From Polyrhizophydium stewartii (taxonomy: Eukaryota; Chytridiomycota; Chytridiomycetes; Rhizophydiales), in NCBI GenBank assembly GCA_027604665.1, contig JADGIZ010000038.1, forward strand, positions 1-37,577: DNA of 37,577 nucleotides, written 5' to 3'. Below are positions 22,955 to 35,750 of the stretch, piece after piece. Numbering within the stretch: position 1 is the first letter of the stretch; each line of letters begins with the position of its first letter. Made by a program: the position numbers and the translations under genes. The notes under the pieces are model-generated. The model was not told where the DNA came from. It ran no database searches and saw only the letters and a list, made by a program, of their open reading frames with translations.

Positions 22955-24603
22955 TTAAACAGTCTTGCGGTGCTCGGGCTGCGCGTCGCACGGATTGCAA
23001 AAGCGGGTGTGTTAGCGGCCGATGCAGCGTGGTGCGGACGGCGTTCAAACACACCTTGTGGCTCGTCTCGTAGTCGAGATGGACGTACGCACGCTCGACC
23101 TCCTCGATGGTCTCGAGCTTCATCTGCAGGGCCTCGCCGATGTCGTGGGCCTCCTGGAGGGGCATCTCCGGCGGCAGCACAATGTCGACCTCGACAATGA
23201 AGTTGTTGCCGGAATGATATGCGCGGCAGGTGTCGACCTGCCTGATGCGAGAGTCGTGCGTCATGGAGATGTACGTGATGCGATTGAGGAATGTGTGGTG
23301 GGCGGTCTTGCCGACAATCAGCTGGATGTGCTCCTTGGCGGCGCCGGCCCACGAGCGCAAGATCATGAGGGCAATGACGATGCCGCCGATGGGGTCGATG
23401 TACCAGCGCACGTGCTGGCCGAGGAGGCCAAAGAGGATGCCCGTCAGGTTTAGGGCCAGATCGTTGCGGTGGTCCTGAGCCAGGATGCGCGCGGACGGAT
23501 ACTTGGACAGCGTCATGCAAAAGAGCATGAGAAGGAACTTGAGGCCTGTGGGAGACGCAGGCGCGTGTACATGGCGGGTCAGTGCGGCGCACACCCTGCT
23601 GTCCCGCGACGGCGGGGCATACCAATCGCTGCTCCGACAAACGAGATGCTCATGGCGCCGAGTTCGATCGAGTGCGACGAGTTGGCTAGCGAGCGGATAC
23701 TCTCGATCTGCACCCCAAGTTCCGGGGAAGCGGGCCAAGCGTCGTCGAGTCAGCCGCCCTTCACGGCGAGCCAAGCATCACTTTGGAGCCTACGAGGCGG
23801 ACACGCACAATCAGCTGCAGCGACAGCGTCGACATGAGCGTCGCAAAGACGATGATGCCTGCCGTCTCGTAGCGGGTCTTGCCCGACGGGTACTTGAGGT
23901 TGTTGCCACTCGATGCGATGCGGTTGGCGAAGACGAGGACGCCGTTGGACGCAATGTCCATGAACGAGTCGGCCGTCGTCGCCAGCAGCGAAAGGGAGCC
24001 CGACAGAAGGGCGCCCGTGAGCTGAAGGACAAAAAGAAGGACGTTGACCGCAAAGGAGCCGTTGACGGCGAGCTTGAGCTGCATGGCGTGCGGCAGGCCG
24101 CGGCGCCACAGCGCGGGCAGGCGGGGTCGACGCAGTCAGCACCCGAGCCGAGCCCAGCGGGTCAAGCTCGCGACAAGGACACGTTAGGCGTTGTCGCAGC
24201 CATCGAAGCCCAAAAGAGCGTCGGCCGCAAAGGCGGGCGGCCGACAGCCGGACGAGGGGATGCTCGCACGCACCCTGAACAGCTGCGTGGCCTCGTCGGC
24301 GTCGCGGTGGTCGGCCGGCTTTAGCATCTCGTCAATCAGGCCATTTTGGTCCTCGTAGAACTTGGCCAGGCGGCGGCCGGCGTGCCCGCGCTTGCGCAGG
24401 TCCTCGAGCCGCTCGGGGCCGACCTTGGCCGCGCGCAGCAGCAGCGGGTCGCTTGCGCTGCCCTCGGCCTCGATGGACCCGCGCTCGAGGCTAGGCGAGC
24501 CGGTGTCCTCGGCCACGCCGGCGTTCTCGCGGCGCACGAGCACTGTGGCGCCGGGGGCCTGCAATGAGGTTGTGGTGGCCGTCACTGTCACGGTTGCCGA
24601 CAT
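22955..24603 (-). CDS. Cation diffusion facilitator, Mn-type (CDF/MTP)
   Basis: Proton-coupled divalent-metal exporter, probably into an internal compartment. Exon 1 (24274-24603) encodes a cytosolic N-terminus ending in a family segment (RRLAKFYEDQNGLIDEMLKP). After intron 24079-24273 come membrane spans with LAVNGSFAVNVLLFVLQL and the first metal motif DSFMD. Next are SNGVLVFANR, an exon IESIRSLANSSHSIELGAMS, the second metal motif DHRND, and WYIDPIGGIVIALMIL. The C-terminal cytosolic domain reads CRAYHSGNNFIVEVDIVLP, PLQEAHDIGEALQMKLE and VERAYVHLDYETSHK, then across intron 22979-23054 PEHRKTV and TAA. DxxxD in both metal motifs, instead of HxxxD, is the mark of the Mn-CDF subfamily, so manganese is the likely substrate. 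I chose ATG 24603 for its aaaATG context; ATG 24630 is in frame but only 45 nt from the upstream gene's stop. Confidence 0.92.
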
Positions 24604-24663
24604 TTTGGAGAAGCAGACAGATGAACCCACTCATCGACCCGGATCCGGCGCACCGACAATGTG

Positions 24664-24682
24664 ACATAGATGTTTCATTGTG
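24664..24682 (-). repeat. 19-nt motif, copy A, over the LRR gene stop
   Basis: The plus-strand text acatagatgtttcattgtg matches copy B at 33143-33161 in 18 of 19 positions. On the minus strand it spans the TGA stop of the LRR gene and the first bases after it. It may be a 3'-end processing element; a chance match is not excluded. Confidence 0.35.
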
Positions 24683-26903
24683 CTCCAGAGTCGCTGTGCC
24701 GAGACTCGGCAGCGGAAAGCGACGCAACGCTCGCATCTAGGTTGCTGGTCGTCTGCGAGAACGTTGAAAATGACATGACAGACACAAACGACACGCCTCG
24801 CTCTACGCGCCTGGCGGTTGGTACAGTGCGCTCGGCCTGGGCTGCGTCGGCTGCTACAAGCTGCGCAGTCTCCTCGCCCACGGAAGGCAGCGTAGTCTGC
24901 AGCGGGGGCTTGGAGAATCGTTCTGGCGCAGCCTGGCGATCGGGATTGCCTGCGGAGCTGTGTTGTACAAAAGGTGGTTGGGCCATGGGCTGCTGTGCCA
25001 TCGGCGGCTGCGTCATGGGCGGCTGTGCCATAGGCGGCTGCGTCATGGGTGGTTGCGCCATCAGCGGCTGAGCCGGCACGATCTGAGCGCGCAGCGGCGA
25101 AGGCGCTGTAAAATTGGTGATGATGCGGAGCTGCGGCCGGGGTGATCCTGTCCGGATCTTGGCCCTCGGTGGCGAAGATGCCGCCATGGTCGGAATCGCT
25201 GCCGGGTACGGGGCGACTTGGGTTTGGACCATCTGAGAGGACCGAGACGCGATCTGGGCCTGTGTGGTGCGATGCATGCTCTCGTAGCGGACGCGGGCCT
25301 CTTCGTAGATGCCGTTGACGCTGTAGTGGCTCGAGTCTGCAGACGACCACGACCAGCGCGGAAGGCCGGGGAATACGTTGTTCGCGCGCGGATTCTGTGG
25401 ATGACCCGCGTGCGGAGCAGTCGATGGCAGATGCTTCGCCGGAGGCGGTGGGGATCTGAACGGGTCGGAGTGGCGCATGGGCAGACTGGGTGTCCGCATT
25501 CTGCGTGCAAAGAACATGGCTGCGCTCATAACAGTGCATAGAACAACGATGATTCCAGCAGCGGTGCTGATGGCAATAACGGTCTTTGTGCTGATCGCCT
25601 GCCGGTCGCCCTCTGAGGAGGTTGGGCTTGGCTGTGAAGTCGATTGCGTGGATGAAGTCGCAGTGGCAGACAAGGAGGCGGAGCGCTGCGCGATACGGGA
25701 CGCCTGCTCCGTGCACGTCACTAGCGTGCCACAGGACTTTTCGGCGTCGTCCAAGCACACGCTTCTGTCCGTCGATGGCGGCCAGTTGCACTTGGACTTT
25801 GAAAAGAAGTCGATATCCTGAACTTTGCCGGTCAGATTAACGCTGGTGCTGAGATCGAGCTCGACGAAAAACTTTTTGCGCAGAGGTGCGATCGAACCGT
25901 TGAAGGTGTTTCCTGCAGCCAATCTTATCGCACATGTCAGCATCGGTGTCCGCGCTGCACTCCCTGGCGAGATGTCAAGTGGCAGGATTTGTCCTCACAG
26001 CTTCTGCAGGCTCGGCATCGGCGCGAGCGGGGCGAGCGTTCCAGAGAGTCTGTTTCCTGAGAGATCGAGATGCTCCAGGTTGGTCAGGTTTGCAAACGCG
26101 GTCGGGATCTCTCCTGTGAGGTTGCGGTTCTTTATGAGCCTGCGCAGAAGCACGTCAGCACATGCAAAAGAGAAGCCCAGTGGCCACAAGAGGGCCAGCT
26201 CACACGGTGCGCAAACTCTTGAGCAGTCCCAGTTGTGGCGGAATCGTGGTTGCGTTGACGGGCAGCGCACCGAGCAGCCGCGTTTTCCCAAAGTCACTGC
26301 ACGCCGTGTCAGCCAGATCGGCGAGCGGCGCAAGAAACGCTGCGGCTGTGCACCCACATCTTGAAGATGATTCCAGTCACATCGCAAAACACTGTGTCGC
26401 CAAGCGCCTCAACCGCCAAGAGCGTGCCGTTGGCGGGGACGACGTTGGAGCAGCACGATCCCGCCGGCCATGGCACCGGTGTGTCCCACGACTGCGACGC
26501 GCGGACCGGCGATGCGACGCCAGCGACTGTCGTCAGCGGGTCGTGCGGCGCGCTGGTGCCACCCGGCGACGTGACCCACCGCGAGCGCCGCCTCGAGGAG
26601 GCTGCAGCCGGCACCGCGCGACCAGGTGATGTTGGGCGGCGAGGCCGTGGGCAACGGCGAGGCGGAGCCGGACGCCGGTGATACCGGCGATGCCGATGGC
26701 CCTGATTGCGTTGTGGTCCCGAGGACCGGCCCCGTTGCCGTTGCCGTTGCGGCGGCCGAAGCAGACACTTGACTCGGCGACTGTGCCGCCGCCAAGGGCA
26801 GCGCCGAGATGGCCAGCGCGGCGAGGGCCGCGGCCAGGATGCGGGGCCCGGCGGGCGCAGGGGCCGCGCCGGCGAAGCGCAGCCGCGGAGGGAGGTGGTG
26901 CAT
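24675..26903 (-). CDS. Plant-type LRR receptor-like membrane protein (no kinase)
   Basis: Predicted single-pass surface protein. From ATG 26903 there is a signal peptide (RILAAALAALAISALPLAAA), then a Ser/Thr/Ala/Pro-rich stretch. After intron 26527-26614 comes an LRR N-cap-like segment (SWDTPVPWPAGSCCSNVV, GDTVFCDVTGIIFK). Leucine-rich repeats of plant-specific spacing follow: ALPVNATTIPPQLGLLKSLR, NLTGEIPTAFANLTNLEHLD, LSGNRLSGTLAPLAPMPSLQ, NTFNGSIAPLRKKFFVELDL. After a short Cys-containing stalk and a Ser/Thr-rich linker is one membrane span (TVIAISTAAGIIVVLCTVMS) with FFARRMR just after it. The cytosolic tail of roughly 270 residues is Pro/Ser-rich and holds a tandem PPMAQ/PPMTQ repeat; it has no kinase domain. 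The stop is TGA 24675-24677. Ligand and function are unknown; a cell-wall or surface sensor is a guess. ATG 27017 is in frame but would bury the signal peptide. Confidence 0.8.
24974..25072 (-). repeat. 15-nt coding tandem repeat (PPMAQ/PPMTQ)
   Basis: About six to seven 15-nt units, in near-identical 30-nt pairs, encode alternating PPMAQ and PPMTQ (one unit is QPMAQ) in the cytosolic tail of the LRR protein. The high identity between units suggests recent expansion or gene-conversion-like turnover. Copy number may vary between strains. Confidence 0.85.
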
Positions 26904-27310
26904 CGGGGGCGATATGTAGCCGGCGGGTGGCAAGTCGGGTAAGTTGCGTCCAACGGCGTTTTGGCGGGTGCGGGCGCCGGCCGCGCCGGGTGGCCCTTCA
27001 CGCGGGACCCGCACCACCCGAGTGTCGTCACCAGGCTTTCAATGAGCGGAGCCGACCAGAGGCTGCCGCCGCGGATCTGGCGACCCGCCCCCCACCGCAT
27101 GCGCCACCGCCCGTCCGCCGATTCCCCTTCGTAGCGGCAGCCACAACCGCCGCCGACAGCAACGAGACAACGCGGAAAATAGGAAAGGAAGATTGGCGGT
27201 GGGATGCATTTGAGATGCCCGTCGCGCGCCATGGCGCGGCCGGCGGAGTGTGCGCGCTGCAGGCCTGGAGGAGCGGGGCAGGCAGCAGTGTGGTCGGCCG
27301 TTGCCGGCGC
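26904..27310 (-). promoter_or_regulatory. Intergenic: LRR gene promoter and Cox5A 3' end
   Basis: This 407-nt stretch separates the Cox5A stop from the LRR gene start; both genes are on the minus strand. Its open frames are Arg/Pro/Ala-rich shadows. There is a purine-rich A-containing patch near 27160-27195 and no recognisable gene. Role assigned by position. Confidence 0.4.
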
Positions 27311-27906
27311 TTACTCCATCAAGGGGTTGCGGTCGCGGACAACCTCAAAGGCGCCCAGGTCCTTCTTCTCGGGGATGCCGTACTCGTCGAGGATGGGCTT
27401 GAGCTCGCGGATGTACGCCTGGTACTGCTCCGCCTTGTACGCCTTCTCCTGCAGACCCTCGAGGATGCGCACGGCCGTGGCGAACGTGTTGAGGCGGCGC
27501 GACGCCTTGAGGGCCTCGCTAATGACCTCGACCGACGGCACCCAGTCGGCCGCGAAGATGTGGTTCAGGCCGCGCTCGAGCTCAAAGTCGTCCTCGACGG
27601 TCGAGAAGTGCTTGAGCCACTGGTTGACGTAGGCCTCGTAGTCGCCCTTGTTGGCCGGGTCGAGCTCGTGGCTCGAGTACGAGCGGCGGGCGACAAACGC
27701 GCCGACGACGGGGCGCTGGACGCGGAAGGCAGCGCGGGCTGGCGGCGCGGCAGCACGCACGAGTGGCGGCAGATCGCCGCGGGGCGACGCGACGCAGGCG
27801 GCAGCGGCGTGCGGGCCGGGCGGCAGGCGCGTCCAAGGCCGATGGCGCCGCGCGGGCAGCCGGGGCGACGTCGTGCGGCGAGGCGGATGATGCCGCGCAG
27901 AGTCAT
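27311..27906 (-). CDS. Cytochrome c oxidase subunit 5A (yeast Cox6)
   Basis: Nuclear-encoded matrix-side subunit of respiratory complex IV. The main exon (27311-27738) gives SYSSHELDPANKGDYEAYVN, then QWLKHFSTVEDDFELERGLN, WVPSVEVISEALKASRRLNT, FATAVRILEGLQEKAYK and YIRELKPILDEYGIPEKKDL. This is the standard all-helical Cox5A pattern (two-domain repeat, RRLNDFA and ELRPTLxELGI in relatives). The N-terminus needs a splice: exon 27870-27906 joined to 27738 gives MTLRGIIRLAARPRAAFRVQ, an Arg-rich amphipathic leader typical of a mitochondrial presequence, with a likely cut before SYSS. The donor is gtcgcc, weaker than its neighbours, so the first exon is the uncertain part. The stop is TAA 27311-27313. 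The gene diverges from the pecanex-like gene. Confidence 0.9.
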
Positions 27907-28693
27907 CGTTTGTCGCGCGCCGGCAGCACACGGCGGGGCGGCGCAGCGCGGCGCGCAGGCGCACGGCGCGGGCATGCGGGTAGCGAGGCAGGATCGATGT
28001 TAGCGGCTGCGCATGGGTGCTGCAGTGCGCCGGCGGCCACACCGGCGCGGCCCGGCGCTGCACGGCGGCGGCGGACGCAGCCCGGCCTGCCCTCGCGAAA
28101 TCACGAGCAGAAAAAGCGATGACGGGCCGGCTGCCGGACGACGGCCGCGGGCGGGCGGGCGGCGGGAGGTGCCGTCGCCGCGCAGGCGCGCGGCCGAGCA
28201 CGCGCAGGTGCGTGCGGGGTGCGCGCGGGGCCGCTGGCACACGGGGACGCTGGCGCACGGGGAGGCGGCGTCACGTACGCGCAAGAGCGACAGAGCGGGC
28301 CGCGAGACGGAACATGGGGACGAACGGGGAAAGAGCGATATTCGGCTTGGCGGCCACGATCCCGAGCGTGCCCGGCCGTCTCCGTGGCATCCATCTCGCA
28401 GCTGCGGCCCCCCCCCCCAAGCCCGCGTGCAGGGCTGCCATACGCAGCCTCTGAATCAGGTCCATCTTCTGCCGCGGGCACCAACGCAAGACGGCGAGCC
28501 GATCGGGTGGCTGCGTCCAAGCCAGCCAGTCCAATGCACCACTGTGAAAGAGTTCGGCAACCAGATGCCCGAGCTGCGCCGCCTTGGAAGCGGCATGCCC
28601 GTCACAGCGTTGTCTATACATCAACACTTCTCACGGACGTCGCTGGAACCGGCTCGTCCCGCACGCAAAGCAGGCCCGCGCGACTTTCCATCC
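27907..28693. promoter_or_regulatory. Long divergent intergenic region, Cox5A / pecanex
   Basis: At 787 nt this is the longest gap in the window. It is very GC-rich, with an 11-nt C run at 28408-28418 and several open but compositionally random Arg/Pro/Gly frames on both strands. It must carry the two divergent promoters. I see no tRNA, repeat family or convincing conserved coding segment. Confidence 0.4.
28408..28418. repeat. Poly-C tract (C11)
   Basis: A run of eleven C lies in the Cox5A/pecanex intergenic region. Homopolymers of this length are prone to sequencing and replication slippage, so the exact count should not be trusted. Confidence 0.7.
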
Positions 28694-33137
<4,444 letters not shown>

Positions 33138-33142
33138 AACAA

Positions 33143-33161
33143 ACATAGATGCTTCATTGTG
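33143..33161 (-). repeat. 19-nt motif, copy B, downstream of the ALDH gene
   Basis: The plus-strand text acatagatgcttcattgtg differs from copy A (24664-24682) at one position. It lies 5 nt after the pecanex stop and 48 nt past the stop of the convergent aldehyde dehydrogenase gene, in a 71-nt convergent gap. On the minus strand it sits in the same place relative to a gene end as copy A. Confidence 0.35.
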
Positions 33162-33208
33162 GCAGATGGGATCTTGCCGCTGCGGATTCGACTGAACGGC
33201 CGCATGCC

Positions 33209-35502
33209 TCAGGCGCTGCCGAGCAGTGAGATCTTGGCGACGCGGAAGAGCGCGGCAATCTGCGAAAGCGGGCTGTACGAATACAGAAGCTCGACGAGGG
33301 TGGCCTGGAAGCGCGGTCCGACGGGGGCGATCGGGTAGCGCAGCACGCCGGGAAGGTTGGTGCGGATGCCGAGTAAGTTGTACTTGTCCGTGGTCATGGC
33401 TCGCGGGTTGCAGTTGCCGCGCAGACCCTCAACGCCCGAGAAGCGATCGACGCCCGAGATGCCGACGCCGCCAAACGGCAGGCCCTGGCACAGGTAGCTG
33501 ACGCCAAAGTCGTTGACGTTCGAAAAGCCCACGTTGAGCCTCCGCGCGACGCGCTCGCCGCGGGCAATGTCGAGCGTAAAGACACCGCTGCCGAGGCCAA
33601 ACTGCGTCGAGTTGGCCAGGGCAACCGCCTCATCCTCGGTCTTGAAGCTGAACACCAGCATGACGGGGCCAAAGACCTCCTCGTGCGCGATGCGCATGTC
33701 CTTGGTGATGCCCGAGATGAGCGTCGGCGCATAGAACTGGCCGTGCGGGAACTTGGGGTTCTTGTACTGGCGGCCGCCAACGTGCACCCTGGCGCCCTTG
33801 GAGATGGCGTCGTCGACAAGCGTCTGGATGATGCCGAGCTGCGCGGCCATTGTGATCGCGCCGCAGTCAATGTCCTCAGCGAGCGGCGAGCCAACGCGCA
33901 TCTTGGACAGCGTCTTGACAGAGTCCTCGACAAAGCGCTCAAACAGCGACTCGTGGATGATGACGCGCTCCAGGCCGGCGCAGTTCTGGCCCGAGTTCTG
34001 GAAGCTGTAGCGCATGGAGTTGTGGCGGAACTGCGGGTAGTCGCAGTCCTCAAACACAACGGCGCAGTCCTTGCCGCCGAGCTCGAGGATCACGGGCGTC
34101 AGGGTCTTGGAGGCGTGCGCCATGATGATCTTGCCGACGCCAGGCGAGCCAATGAACGTGATCTGCGCAGAGACGGGTCAGCAGCAGCAGGGGCAAGATC
34201 ACGCAAGCACTGTCGGCGCCAACCGCACCTTGTCCGCAGTCTCGACGAGCGCCTGGCCAGTCTCGGCGTAGCCGTTCATGAAAACGACAAGGTCCTCGCT
34301 GAGGCCGTTGGCGGCCAGCGCGGCCGACATGAGCCTCTGCCAAAAGGCGGTCGACCACGCCACGTGCTCGGAGCACTTGACGACGCATGCGTTGCCGGCC
34401 ATGAGGGCGCTGATGACGGGGCCAAAGACGTTGTGGAAGGGGTAGTTCCAGCTGACGATGCAGCCCATGACGCCGACGGGCACGTAGTCGACGCGCGGGA
34501 TCTTGTGTGCCATGATCATGCCTGGCGTGCGCTGCTCAGAGCGCAGCACCTCCTCACCGTTGGCGATCGTCCAGCGTAGCTTCTCGCAAGTGGGCAGGAT
34601 CTCGCCAAAGTTGGCGTCAATGACTTGGCCGCGTCAGCCGTCGCCGGCGTGCGATGAGTGGAAGCAGAGGAGGCAGGCCCGACTCACGCGACTTGCCCGA
34701 GTCCCGGGCGGCAATGCGGCAGATGGTCTCCTGGTTCTTGACGATCCAGTCGAGCAGCGTGCGCAGCAGCATGCGGCGCTGCTCAAAGGTCGTCTGGGCG
34801 TACTTCTCCTGCGCCTTGCGCGCACGCTCGACGATCCTAGCGACCTCGGCGGGTGGGACAACGGGCACCTCGCCGAGCGAGTAGCCCGTGGCAGGGTCGT
34901 AGCAGATGATCACGGACGGGCGGGAGGGGTCCTGCGATCCGGCGCCGGCCGTGGAAGCACAGCGCGGAACCGTGCACATGAGGCGCGTGTCAATGGTACA
35001 TTTGGCGGCCGACGCCGCGGGTGGGCGGCCGACAGCGCGGGCAAGCAGTCGGGGCTGCGGCGCGGCCCGCCGTGAACGCACCCTAATCGAGGGAGCCTTG
35101 GACGGCAGCTTGGAGGGCGTCCAGGCGGGGTCGGCCTCTGCGTCGCAAGAGCCAGCACACAGAGTGCCAGCGAGGCGAATGGCGAGTGAGCGAGACCCGT
35201 CGGAAGGCCAGAGGCGGCACACGGCCGGACGGGAGAAGCAGCACGGAGGGCGAACTGAGGCGTCAGCGCTATTCGGGCAAGGAGCCGGTTGCGCAGGCGT
35301 GCCCGAGCGAGCGAGCAGGCAGGCGGATGACCGCAGGCAACGCACCGGCCGGAGCCTGGAGCTTGAGTTGCGGGATGGGGCCATGGTCCAGGCCGAGCAG
35401 CTGCACGACAGCACGCACAACAAGCACGGCTGCGAGGGCGATGGCGACGTTGACGACGTTGAAGGTGCTTGCAAAGCGTGCGAGCTCAGCAACGACGTCC
35501 AT
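33209..35502 (-). CDS. Membrane-anchored aldehyde dehydrogenase (Msc7/ALDH22 type)
   Basis: NAD(P)-dependent aldehyde dehydrogenase with an N-terminal membrane anchor. The first exon starts at ATG 35502 and encodes MDVVAELARFASTFNVVNVA with a hydrophobic span (VNVAIALAAVLVVRAVVQLL). After one long unresolved intron or intron pair (about 34930-35360) come the exons ending at 34688, then 34229-34623 and 33209-34162. They read IICYDPATGYSLGEVPV, DYVPVGVMGCIVSWNYPFHN (cofactor fold), ITFIGSPGVGKIIMAHASK, catalytic Glu in ILELGGKDCAVVFED, catalytic Cys in FQNSGQNCAGLERVII, and EEVFGPVMLVFSFKTEDEA. The tail continues past the usual domain end with LVELLYSYSPLSQIAALFR. The ER-type anchor plus ICYDPATGYSLG leader is typical of the fungal Msc7 / plant ALDH22 group, whose substrate is not settled. 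Stop TGA 33209-33211. Confidence 0.9.
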
Positions 35503-35654
35503 GGTGTTCGGTGCGCTCGGTTGGGCGGTCGGTGATCTCGTGAATCCCCGCGCGCGCAATTCGCACAGCGTCTCGCCAGCCGCCGCCACACCGGATCTTA
35601 TGAGCAGCCTGAGCGGCAGCAAGTGCCGTGGCCAGAGGACGCTCAACAGCGCAC

Positions 35655-35672
35655 ACAGCTCATATAAAATGT
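35655..35672 (-). promoter_or_regulatory. AT-rich TATA-like element upstream of the ALDH gene
   Basis: On the minus strand the sequence reads cattttatatgag about 160 nt upstream of the aldehyde dehydrogenase ATG, the only AT-rich patch in a GC-rich gap of 248 nt. It may be a TATA-like element. The same patch lies about 80 nt past the aminopeptidase stop, so it could instead be part of that gene's 3' end signal. Confidence 0.3.
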
Positions 35673-35750
35673 GTCTGCTGCCTAATGGCTTTGTTCTTTG
35701 AATGAGGGGAGGAGTGCTACATCGGGGCGGCACGCATCAGACGGGCACGC

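Noticed and set aside
26678..28003. 441-aa plus-strand open frame
   Set aside because: It is antisense to the LRR N-terminus and to Cox5A, which have clear homology. It is Arg/Pro/Ala-rich with no recognisable domain.
27907..28258. Continuous N-terminal extension of Cox5A
   Set aside because: The open frame is only lack of stops in GC-rich DNA. A spliced short presequence gives a normal Cox5A length.
28013..28693. Open frame upstream of and in frame with the pecanex start
   Set aside because: It is absent from the family's shared sequence, is low-complexity Arg/Gly/Pro, and crosses the region expected to hold two divergent promoters.
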